Below, one piece after another: positions 12,661-20,559 of a stretch of DNA of 20,559 bases. Position 1 is the first letter of the stretch, and each line of letters begins with the position of its first letter. Source of the DNA: Clostridia bacterium (GTDB lineage: Bacteria > Bacillota > Clostridia > Lachnospirales > WQUN01). The notes under the pieces are model-generated. The model searched no databases, had not been told where the DNA came from, and saw only the letters and a program-made list of their open reading frames with translations. The position numbers were made by a program, and so were the translations under genes. Location: contig BNUF01000033.1 in NCBI GenBank assembly GCA_025997155.1, positions 1 through 20,559 on the forward strand, read 5' to 3'.

Positions 12661-14294
12661 CAATTTCAGAGATTTTACGGCAAAAAGAGTGTGCGGTGAT
12701 TTTCGGCGAAGTCTCTGATTTCACCGAAAATTACCTCTGCGAGTATACCAAAAACTTGAACCGAAAGTCGCGTCCGGATAACTTTTTGTCCGCGAAAACC
12801 GATATCGCCGACCCCGTTTGGGGACATATAGCTCTGAGCGGGCTTGAGGTGTGCGTCATAGATAGCCCTGTCGTTCAAAGACTGCGGCGAATCAAACAGC
12901 TGGGGTTCGCCGACATGGTGTATTCCTGCGCCGATTTTTCAAGATTCGCCCACACCATAGGCGTTCTTGCCGTGACCTCTCAAATGTCAGGCGTAATCAA
13001 ATCCCGACTGTATGAACGATGTGACACGAACATAGATTTCCCGAAGATTTTGCGTATGGCGGCGATTTTCCACGACACGGGACATATGTTTTTCAGCCAC
13101 GTCTCCGAAAGTTTTTTTACATACAAAAGTTTTCCGCGTTCTGGCGAAGTTCAAAAAACGATTGACTTTTTCAACAAGAGTACGTCCGCAAAAGCCGCGT
13201 TCCACGAAATTATAAGCGTTATGATTGTGCAGTCAAAAGCCGTGCGTACACTTTTTGAAACGCTGAAACATTTGTCCGCGCAAAGCGGAACGGAGTTCTA
13301 CAACTGTTCGGCGGACAAACTTGTCGAGTACATCTCGTGTTTCATCATCGGAGTTGCTTGCGACAAAAATATGCTCCCGTATTCAAGTATCTTGAACGGT
13401 TCGGTCGACGCGGACAAACTCGACTATCTTTTCCGCGACTCTCTGGCGACTGGAATCCCCATATCCGTTGACATTTCACGCCTTATTCAAAAACTTGAAA
13501 CAGTTGAAATAACCGACTTCACCCCGCCGCCTATCTGGCAAAACACCGATATGCTATACGATACCGAAAATTCAATCAAACTTATTATGGCGTTAAAGTT
13601 CTCCGCCCAGCGCATTTTTTGGCAAATTGTCATGGCGCGTTCGATTATGTATGAAACAGTCTATATGCACCAAAAAGTTATCACCGCGAAAATTATGTTT
13701 CAAAACGCTCTTGCTGAATTTTTTAAAGATAAAGACTTAAAGTTTGACGAGATTCTGGAGATGACAGACGACTTTTTCAACTCTCAAAACCTCAAACCTT
13801 TTGAAAAGACAGCAAAGATATTCAAAGATATTCAAAACAGAAATCTGTACAAAAGAGTGGCGATATTTTCATATGAAACGGTGGAAGTCGCCGATTACGC
13901 CGCGTTTATCGACTCTCTGTCAGACGAATTTTTAAGTAAAATAAACGCCGAATACAAGTCGCTTTTCGCAAAGGCGGACGACGCTTTTTTTGCGTTCGTG
14001 AACGCGTTTGTCCCAAAAACTTCTGATTCGACGTTCAACATACCGATTGAATACGGCAACAACACCTACAAAACCGCGTCCCAAATTTTCCGTTCGTCGC
14101 CGCTGCCCTACTTGCAAACACAGGATTTATCAAAGAGACGTTATCTCGTGACGGACGCGGCGCGGCGCGATTTCGCCTACATTGCGCTCGAACGGGTGCT
14201 TGCGCGGGAATACGGCGCGTCTCTTAGTCAGGAGGCGTGTATATGCTCCAAATATTCCGCGGAACATATACACGCTCTAAAACGCACGTTATAA
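12657..14294 (+). CDS. SAMHD1-like HD-domain phosphohydrolase
   Basis: A 545-residue metal-dependent phosphohydrolase of the dNTPase/SAMHD1 branch. The opening fits the family: DPVWGHIALSGLEVCVIDSP, then QRLRRIKQLGFADMVY (74-89). HD residues: His99 (RFAHTIGV), His139-Asp140 with His143 (FHDTGHMFFSH), His183 (FHEIIS), and Asp253 in SVDADKLDYLFRDS, the counterpart of the SAMHD1 DVDKWDY motif. Close relatives cut dNTPs to deoxynucleosides plus triphosphate, but substrates of bacterial forms vary and are not predictable here. The N-terminal 50 residues and the long C-terminal helical region (from about 290) show no motif I know. The start lies in the ATGA overlap with murA, so translation is coupled. 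The 3' end overlaps the convergent peptidase gene by six bases. Confidence 0.85.
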   Translation: MTISEILRQKECAVIFGEVSDFTENYLCEYTKNLNRKSRPDNFLSAKTDIADPVWGHIALSGLEVCVIDSPVVQRLRRIKQLGFADMVYSCADFSRFAHTIGVLAVTSQMSGVIKSRLYERCDTNIDFPKILRMAAIFHDTGHMFFSHVSESFFTYKSFPRSGEVQKTIDFFNKSTSAKAAFHEIISVMIVQSKAVRTLFETLKHLSAQSGTEFYNCSADKLVEYISCFIIGVACDKNMLPYSSILNGSVDADKLDYLFRDSLATGIPISVDISRLIQKLETVEITDFTPPPIWQNTDMLYDTENSIKLIMALKFSAQRIFWQIVMARSIMYETVYMHQKVITAKIMFQNALAEFFKDKDLKFDEILEMTDDFFNSQNLKPFEKTAKIFKDIQNRNLYKRVAIFSYETVEVADYAAFIDSLSDEFLSKINAEYKSLFAKADDAFFAFVNAFVPKTSDSTFNIPIEYGNNTYKTASQIFRSSPLPYLQTQDLSKRRYLVTDAARRDFAYIALERVLAREYGASLSQEACICSKYSAEHIHALKRTL

Positions 14295-16991
14295 TTCAAA
14301 TATATCTTCATACGCGTCTTTGACAGTCTCAAGCGTCCCTCCGAAGGTGGAAACGGCGTACTCTTTCGGTTCTAACATATCCGCGAACGTAATCAGTTTA
14401 TCAAGGCTCGCGCCAAGTATCTGCTCTCTTTCTCTTTGAACATCTTCCTCCGATATGTCGCTTAGGAATCTGTTAAGAGCTATGTTCCCCAGTTTTTCCG
14501 CGTGCTGCGGGCGGTCAAGACTTCGCACCGCTCCGATTATCTGCTGGCGCAGCTCGCGTTCGGACAGTTTCAAACCGCGCGCGAACTTATATGTTTCTTT
14601 GAATACATCAAAAGTTCGCTCGAGATTCGGGTCGCGGTACGAGTAAAAATACGCGTATCCCGTGCGTAAAAAGTTGCAGCCGTATCCATACGCGCCGCCG
14701 TTTACGCGTATATTTTGGCAAAGATAGTCGGAGTTTACGACTCCCGCGAGAACGTCCCACATTGCGTTATATTTTCGGTCATATTTAAGAACAAGCGCGT
14801 TATGAAACACGTTCGTACCCAAAACGAACGCCGATTTCGCGCCGTAGGACGCGTTCAAATCTCTGCTTAGCGCGTCCTCTTCGTACAGATTATCATAAAA
14901 GTTCGCGGCGTGTTTTGAGACGTCCGCGCCGTTTCCAGTTACGTGAAACGAAAAGCCGCTTTTGCGGAAAATCATCTTGCATAGCCGCTTCAAACGGTCT
15001 CGGATGGTATTGATATTATCTTTTGTATAACTCCGCACATAATTATAGAAACTCACGCCCGAACATATCTCGTCAAATATTCCCTCACGCGAGAGTGCCG
15101 CCGAGGCGCGTGTCACCGCCAGAAGATGCCCGCTGTTTATAATGTGCGTGTGCATTTTCGCCGCGTATTCGCCCAACAAATCAAGTAACCGTTTTTCATC
15201 TGAAAACAGAGTGTTGAATATAATTTCCCCCGCGAGTTCAAACGCCTTTTCAAGTTTGCCGTCAAGTACGCTTGCTTTGATTATATACCGCGGCTTAAAC
15301 TCTCCGTCCTTTATGGAGATAAAACGATGCTGTGAAAAAGTCAAACTCCCCAAGTTCGCGGTAACGGCGTGGTTAAGTTCGTCAAACCTATAATTTTTCG
15401 TCGAGAGTTTACCTAAAAGATACGAAAGAACTCCTGTATCCCTAAGCAAATCGGCATCTAAAGATATATCGAAGATAAACTGCAAATAACTTATACCGTC
15501 CGTTTGAAGGTTTGATTTTGTAAAGTTATCTTCTTTTTCAAAAGGTATTTGCGCGGCGTTCTTGCTTATGTCCGATATATTCAAAACGGGAATCGACAAA
15601 ACGGCGGTTTCCCCGTCTGGGGTGTCGTGGAAGTCGTCAAGAATCTTCTTGTCCGAAAACGCGCCGTCAATATCCGCTTTATCAAAGTTCAAAGGTTCTT
15701 CGCTGATTTTTTCGCCGACTGCCTGCGCGGTTATTATGTTCCTGTTCTGTATAAAATGCGTTTGAATAAGTTCCTCAAAAAAGCCGTCCGTGTTTTTGAT
15801 TTCTTCTAACAACGCCTGCGGGGAAAGTGCGGAGAACGGGTCTTTGCCGTATATCCACTGGGTCGAAATGTTTATAAGATACTGCAACCCGACAGGTCTT
15901 TGCCCGTAATCTTTTTCTTTGATTTGAAATTCAGTCATATTCAAAGCGGCGGAAAGCAAGTTTTTATCAAGCCCGTTTTTCGCGATTTTTTCAAGCAAAG
16001 AGAATATCTTTTCCTTAGCCCTGGCAGCGTCGGAACACTCTTTCAAGTTAAGCGTAAGCACACTCTTTTGCATATGGAAATCAAAGTAATCAACCAAATC
16101 CGCGCATAGTTTTTCCTCTTGTACAAGTATCTTCACGGGGGACGCCGCCAACCTGAAAAGATACAGGCAAAGAACGGAGAACCCGAGTATAAGTTTCGGC
16201 GAATTTTCCGCGTCGATGAAGATGCCGATACAGCCGTAATCAATTTTTGAATTCAACTTCACGGTGAAGTTATCAAGATTTTTCGGTTTTGAATAATCAG
16301 CCGCAAAGCCTTGTTTTTCGCCGTTCGCCGCCTTATTCAGATAGTTGTTTTCTATATATTCGATGTACTTTTCAATCAGGATATCTCCGTAAAGATAGAT
16401 ATGCGCGTTTTGCGGAGTGTAACAATTTCGGTGCGCGGCGCATAGGTTTTCAAACGTAAGCGTCGGGATATGCTCGGGAACGCCGCCGGAATCGTACATA
16501 TACGGCGTGCCGTCAAGCAGTTTCTCATAGACCCTGAAACGAAGGTATTCGTCCGCCTCCGCGAAACTCCCGCGCATTTCGTTGTACACAATGCCTCCGT
16601 AACCGCTTATTTGCCCCTCTGCGCCGATTTCGTGCCGCCAGCCCTCCTGCAACATTATCTCCTTTTTTTGGAGCAGCAGAGGGTTAAAAACAGCGTCCGC
16701 GTACACGTCCGCCATTTTGAAAAAGTCTTTCTCGTTCGTCCCCGCGACAGGGTACATTGTCTTGTCGTTAAACGTCATCGCGTTGAGGTAAGAGTAAAGC
16801 GTCCCCTTATGCAATTCAAAAAATGGGTCTTTCAGCGGATACTTCCGCGACCCGCACAAAACGCTGTGTTCCAAAATATGAAAAACACCCGTGTTGTCAA
16901 AGGGCAAAGTTCGGAACGTTATGCCGAAAACCCTGTTTTTATCGGCGTTACTGATATGAATAAGTTCCGCGCCGCTGGCGTGTCTGTACAT
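14289..16991 (-). CDS. M16C metallopeptidase (presequence protease/Cym1-like)
   Basis: A protein of about 900 residues of the large single-chain pitrilysin type that degrades unstructured peptides in a closed chamber. Inverted zinc motif HILEH (His38, Glu41, His42) in GVFHILEHSVLCGSRKYP; third ligand probably Glu138 in VYNEMRGS; also DPFFELHKGTLYSYLNAMT and AVFNPLL. The rest has the expected second-half content (NGGAYGYGCNFLRTGYAYFYS and YRDPNLERTFDVF near 755-795). The start is uncertain: the frame continues upstream of this ATG for 18 more sensible codons (LIELVKTVELAEIQSTAN) to a stop at 17046-17048 without an ATG, GTG or TTG. The only good Shine-Dalgarno (AAAAGGTGAT) lies just before that stop. 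It follows addA closely and is probably co-transcribed. Confidence 0.88.
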   Translation of the reverse strand: MYRHASGAELIHISNADKNRVFGITFRTLPFDNTGVFHILEHSVLCGSRKYPLKDPFFELHKGTLYSYLNAMTFNDKTMYPVAGTNEKDFFKMADVYADAVFNPLLLQKKEIMLQEGWRHEIGAEGQISGYGGIVYNEMRGSFAEADEYLRFRVYEKLLDGTPYMYDSGGVPEHIPTLTFENLCAAHRNCYTPQNAHIYLYGDILIEKYIEYIENNYLNKAANGEKQGFAADYSKPKNLDNFTVKLNSKIDYGCIGIFIDAENSPKLILGFSVLCLYLFRLAASPVKILVQEEKLCADLVDYFDFHMQKSVLTLNLKECSDAARAKEKIFSLLEKIAKNGLDKNLLSAALNMTEFQIKEKDYGQRPVGLQYLINISTQWIYGKDPFSALSPQALLEEIKNTDGFFEELIQTHFIQNRNIITAQAVGEKISEEPLNFDKADIDGAFSDKKILDDFHDTPDGETAVLSIPVLNISDISKNAAQIPFEKEDNFTKSNLQTDGISYLQFIFDISLDADLLRDTGVLSYLLGKLSTKNYRFDELNHAVTANLGSLTFSQHRFISIKDGEFKPRYIIKASVLDGKLEKAFELAGEIIFNTLFSDEKRLLDLLGEYAAKMHTHIINSGHLLAVTRASAALSREGIFDEICSGVSFYNYVRSYTKDNINTIRDRLKRLCKMIFRKSGFSFHVTGNGADVSKHAANFYDNLYEEDALSRDLNASYGAKSAFVLGTNVFHNALVLKYDRKYNAMWDVLAGVVNSDYLCQNIRVNGGAYGYGCNFLRTGYAYFYSYRDPNLERTFDVFKETYKFARGLKLSERELRQQIIGAVRSLDRPQHAEKLGNIALNRFLSDISEEDVQREREQILGASLDKLITFADMLEPKEYAVSTFGGTLETVKDAYEDIFEL

Positions 16992-17059
16992 ATTCGCCGT
17001 ACTTTGAATCTCCGCAAGTTCTACCGTTTTTACAAGTTCGATAAGTCATCACCTTTTCA

Positions 17060-20000
17060 TCAAATCGCAATAAATTTTTCCGCCGAAATCAAATATAAAT
17101 AAGTTTCTTTCACAGGCTTGGAATACGCGCCAGCAAGAGCTTTCTGATAAATCATCAGCTGAGGCTTGTACCTTTTTGCAATGTTTTCAAAGTTGTTCGC
17201 GGCGTCTTCTTTTGAGATATAATCGGACTTGTAGTCAATCAGCACAAGCCCGTCGTCTTCTTCAAAAAACAAGTCGATAATCCCGTGTGAAAGTATGCTC
17301 TCGCTTGAGTCTTTGTACTCCTCGTTCTTGTATATCTCATAAGGCTTGAGTGCTATTACGAAGGGCATTTCCCGCCGCACGTTCTTACTCTTTTGAATAC
17401 GTTTGAAAATGTCTGATTCAGCGAACGCAGCTATCTTCTCCTCTCGTATCTTGCCCGCGTATTCGCGGCTTATCAAGTTCTTTTCAACAAGATTCTCAAT
17501 GAGTTCCCTCACAGTCGCGGCGTTTATGGCGGAGGTGAAATCAAGATGTTCCATACAAGTATGAATAGCCGTTCCTATGTTCACCGCCGACACCCTCTTG
17601 TTGCTTACAAACGCGGGTTTCTTTAACTCCATATCGTCGTTTTTATATATAATATCGCTGTCGTTTCCGTATTTTTCAAGGTAATACAACCTCTTGATTT
17701 CGGACATTGACACCTTTGAAGGCAGCTCCTCCGATACTCTATACGGGTATTCCCAGTTAAGAAGTTCGGCTACCCTGTCTCTCACCTCGTCGGACAAAAC
17801 AGTTTCCGCCGCCGTTTCAGCGGTTTCGGAAATTTCAACCCTTTGATTATTTGAACTTATATCAAAGTTTTCAAACATTTGAATATCACAGCTCGCGTAG
17901 GGCAAACTTTGATTACTATGTCTCAAAAACGCGGGACACACAAAGTCTAAAAAACTCCCTGCGCGGAGCATATAATATTTCGGCAAAGACACTTCCCGCC
18001 TTGATAAAAACGCGCCCCATTCCTCTTTTTTCTTCCCCAAATCCTTAACCGCGCCGAATAACACCAGTTTATCCCGCGCTCTTGTAAACGCCACATAAAG
18101 CACCCGCAGACGCTCTTCAAAATCTTCCTGTTTAGATTTTTGTTTCAGCGCGATACGCGGCAGAGTGTTGTACTTAATTCGTTTTTGCAAATCAATGTAA
18201 ACGCTCGCGAACCCCAAATCCATATCAGTCAACAGCTTTTTCCCCGAATCCCTGTTATTAAAGCCGCGTCCGCACGACACGAAAACTATCGGAAATTCAA
18301 GCCCCTTGCTGGAATGAATCGTCATCAGCCTGACGACGTTTTCGGAGACAAGTTTCGCCTCCGACATATCGCTTTTATCCTGAACTTTCTCTATGTATTT
18401 CAAAAACTGAAAAAGTCCCGTAAACCGTGTAGTTTCGTAACTTTCCGCCTTCCGCAAAAGCGCGTTAAGATTGGCTTGTCTGATTTCACCGTTTCGCATA
18501 GCTCCCGCGTATTCAAAATAATGCGTGCGTTCATAAAGAGCTAAGATAAGTTCGCTTACGGGCGTTGTAAGCGTCAAGCCGCGGAGGTAATCAAGTTCGT
18601 TAAGAAACTCCGCAAGCCGCGCCGACAAAGGGTCTGTGTTATTTTTGATATATTCTTTTACGCAATCGTAAAAACTAATACCTTTGTTCATATACCTGAT
18701 TCGCACAAGCTCGTCGCAAGTGAAATCATAAATCGGGGAGTTAAGTATCGTCACAAAATGAATATCCTGCTTAGGGTTATCGATAATTTGCAAAAAACTC
18801 AACACCGTAAGCACTTCTATAGTTTTGAAATACCCGCCTCTTGATATTGTATGGAACTTTGTTATGCCCTGTTCTCTGAACTCGCGTTCGTAGGTACTCG
18901 CGACTCGGTCAACGGACGGAACTAGTACAACGATATCCCCGTATTCCGCGTTTCTGTATTCTCCCGTATGTTTATCAAAAACGGCAAACCCGCCGCCCGC
19001 GTACTCTTTGATTTTGCCCGCGACAAACCGCGCCTCCGCCTGTATCGCCGTTAAATTTTCGTCTTCCGGTTCCTCTTCAAACTCGTCCGTTATCTCTTTG
19101 TTCTCTATAATATGCAATTCAACTTTGTCGTCGATTTTAACTTCCTCCGCTCGCAAACCCCCATAATGCAAGGCTTGCGCGTCGTCGTAATCAATATCTC
19201 CTGTATCTTTCGTCATTATTTGCGAAAAGATAAAGTTTACGCTGTCGAGTATGTTTTTGCGGCTTCTAAAATTTTCGTCAAGATTTATCTTTGTGTTTGT
19301 CCTAAGGATATCATCTTTGTAGTTTGAAAATTCGTTATATTTTTTGATAAAGATTTCGGGTTTCGCCTGTCTGAATTTGTAGATACTCTGCTTAACGTCG
19401 CCCACCATAAACCGCCCGTTCTGCGCCGCCGCGTTAAGTATGAACTCCTGAATATAATTTGTATCCTGATATTCGTCGGTTAAAATTTCATAAAACCTTG
19501 ATTTAAGCGCGTATGCGTTTTCGCTTAAAACAGGATTTTCAAAGCTTGAATCCTCTGTGTACAACACTTTTAACATAAGCTGTTCAAGGTCGCTGAAATC
19601 AAGTATGTTTCGGTCATTTTTTTCTTCTCTGTAAAGTTTGTCAAACTCGTTAATCACGGAAATCAGGTTTTTTATTATAGGATAAAAAACAGCGATATGC
19701 GCTAAATGGGTGTTCGGGGACTTTGAAAAATAAGTGCCTTTGATATCTTCTTTCAATATCTTTTTGCATTTATCCCGCAAGTCTTTCACCCGTTCTTTCA
19801 AATCCTCATCGGGCAACTCGTCTTTTTTCGTGTAGGACGGCAACCTCTTGAAGATATCCCCGACGTTTTCAAACACGTCATACATGCCGGCAAAACTATC
19901 GCCTAAGCTGTTCCTCTTATTTGAAATAACTTCAATCTCATTTTCGATAGTGTCCGCGTACTTGAAAGGTCCGCCCTCCCTCTCACATAAAACGAGAGCT

Positions 20001-20559
20001 TGCCCGAGCCTTGAAATTGCTTCATCTAAGTTTATTTTAATCATATTAACTATGATTTTTACCCACTTTGTGTTATCCAAATCACTTAGATTTTCGGGGT
20101 TAAACATTTCGGCGTACTCGTTAAGACGTTTCAGATACCATGGGCTTTGACGCGCAAAATCATAAACTTCAAGAATCAAACCGCGCAGGTTATCATCGGT
20201 ATATTTTCCTGAATAAATATCTACAAGTTCCATAAAATCCGCGACTTCTCTTCTGTTTTCGGAGTTGTACTTATTTTCAAAAATTTCCTCTAATATCTCT
20301 TGTTTCAAAACCTCTAATTCCGCGCTGTCGGCTATTTTGAAATTCGGGTCAATCTCCAAAAAACCCGCGTACTCACGCACAATCCTGCCGCAAAAAGAGT
20401 GTATGGTTGAAATCTCCACTTTTTCGATAAGTTCGCCGTTCCCTTGTTTTCTGAGTCCGCCCTCGATTCTCTGGCGCATTTCCGCCGCCGCCGCCTCTGT
20501 AAACGTGACGGTCAAAATCCGCTCGACGTTTTTCGTACTCAAAGTTTTGATTATCCGTT
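17060..20559 (-). CDS. addA: ATP-dependent helicase/nuclease subunit A, AddA (5' end missing)
   Basis: At least 1165 residues of the AddA subunit, which with AddB resects double-strand breaks to a Chi-like site for RecA. The frame runs to the window edge (reading RIIKTLSTKNVERIL before the first motif), so the Walker A and about 35 residues lie outside; the TTG at 20542 is not the start. Motifs in order: TFTEAAAAEMRQRI, STIHSFCGRIVREY, Walker B-type DEYQDTN (about 19462-19482), GDVKQSIYKFRQAKPEIF, DENFRSRKNIL, TIHSSKGLEFPIVFV, RLRVLYVAFTRARDKL. The C-terminal nuclease has IGTAIHTCMEHLDF, then LIDYKSDY (about 17219-17242) with the catalytic Asp and Lys and a PQLMIYQKAL end. addB usually precedes addA and would lie beyond the right edge. 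The M16C gene follows. Confidence 0.95.
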   Translation of the reverse strand, partial: RIIKTLSTKNVERILTVTFTEAAAAEMRQRIEGGLRKQGNGELIEKVEISTIHSFCGRIVREYAGFLEIDPNFKIADSAELEVLKQEILEEIFENKYNSENRREVADFMELVDIYSGKYTDDNLRGLILEVYDFARQSPWYLKRLNEYAEMFNPENLSDLDNTKWVKIIVNMIKINLDEAISRLGQALVLCEREGGPFKYADTIENEIEVISNKRNSLGDSFAGMYDVFENVGDIFKRLPSYTKKDELPDEDLKERVKDLRDKCKKILKEDIKGTYFSKSPNTHLAHIAVFYPIIKNLISVINEFDKLYREEKNDRNILDFSDLEQLMLKVLYTEDSSFENPVLSENAYALKSRFYEILTDEYQDTNYIQEFILNAAAQNGRFMVGDVKQSIYKFRQAKPEIFIKKYNEFSNYKDDILRTNTKINLDENFRSRKNILDSVNFIFSQIMTKDTGDIDYDDAQALHYGGLRAEEVKIDDKVELHIIENKEITDEFEEEPEDENLTAIQAEARFVAGKIKEYAGGGFAVFDKHTGEYRNAEYGDIVVLVPSVDRVASTYEREFREQGITKFHTISRGGYFKTIEVLTVLSFLQIIDNPKQDIHFVTILNSPIYDFTCDELVRIRYMNKGISFYDCVKEYIKNNTDPLSARLAEFLNELDYLRGLTLTTPVSELILALYERTHYFEYAGAMRNGEIRQANLNALLRKAESYETTRFTGLFQFLKYIEKVQDKSDMSEAKLVSENVVRLMTIHSSKGLEFPIVFVSCGRGFNNRDSGKKLLTDMDLGFASVYIDLQKRIKYNTLPRIALKQKSKQEDFEERLRVLYVAFTRARDKLVLFGAVKDLGKKKEEWGAFLSRREVSLPKYYMLRAGSFLDFVCPAFLRHSNQSLPYASCDIQMFENFDISSNNQRVEISETAETAAETVLSDEVRDRVAELLNWEYPYRVSEELPSKVSMSEIKRLYYLEKYGNDSDIIYKNDDMELKKPAFVSNKRVSAVNIGTAIHTCMEHLDFTSAINAATVRELIENLVEKNLISREYAGKIREEKIAAFAESDIFKRIQKSKNVRREMPFVIALKPYEIYKNEEYKDSSESILSHGIIDLFFEEDDGLVLIDYKSDYISKEDAANNFENIAKRYKPQLMIYQKALAGAYSKPVKETYLYLISAEKFIAI

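Overview
The window looks like the chromosome of a low-to-mid GC Bacillota, most likely a Clostridia-type anaerobe. The evidence is the gene set: an AddA-type (not RecB-type) recombination nuclease, RecG, HemW, a VanZ-like protein, an archaeal/fungal-type aspartate-semialdehyde dehydrogenase, MurA and an M16C peptidase. It is supported by strong GGAGG-like ribosome binding sites, GTG starts and TTGACA/TATAAT-like promoters. No genus can be named from sequence alone, and I see no rRNA, tRNA, CRISPR array or insertion-sequence transposase.

Layout. (1) 1-1450: the AT-rich tail of an unknown gene, then two tandem paralogous single-pass membrane proteins of unknown function, closed by a clear hairpin terminator. 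(2) 1525-3572: a core-like, GC-richer pair joined by an ATGA overlap, a YbdG/MscM-type mechanosensitive channel and an acyltransferase-3 membrane protein. (3) 3573-5500: an AT-rich accessory island. It holds the decayed start of a family A gene, a SUKH (SMI1/KNR4) immunity-like gene, and a two-gene unit (A, about 150 aa; B, probably about 83 aa) present twice. A1 and A2 are intact. B1 has lost its 5' part through an internal net 89-base deletion, and B2 has lost its 3' part at the junction with the next gene. The island resembles an orphan toxin/immunity graveyard, but the functions of A and B are unknown. (4) 5503-6588, minus strand: a complete tyrosine recombinase whose stop codon lies only a few bases from the B2 break.

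(5) 6589-10209: the recombinase and recG diverge from two interleaved promoters, each with its -35 box inside the other's spacer. recG is followed by a VanZ-like gene and hemW, closely spaced. (6) 10206-14294: a new promoter overlaps the hemW stop codon and drives asd, murA and a SAMHD1-like HD phosphohydrolase. murA has its Shine-Dalgarno sequence inside a long inverted repeat, a candidate translational switch. asd (lysine/diaminopimelate branch) and murA (first committed peptidoglycan step) both serve cell-wall precursor supply. (7) 14289-20559, minus strand: addA (5' end outside the window) followed by an M16C presequence-protease-like gene whose natural start is unclear. Its 3' end overlaps the HD gene by 6 bases.

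The most interesting items are the murA RBS hairpin, the A/B duplication with complementary damage beside the recombinase, the interleaved divergent promoters, and the tandem membrane proteins with a nearly invariant tail. All calls come from reading the sequence by eye; no database search was possible.
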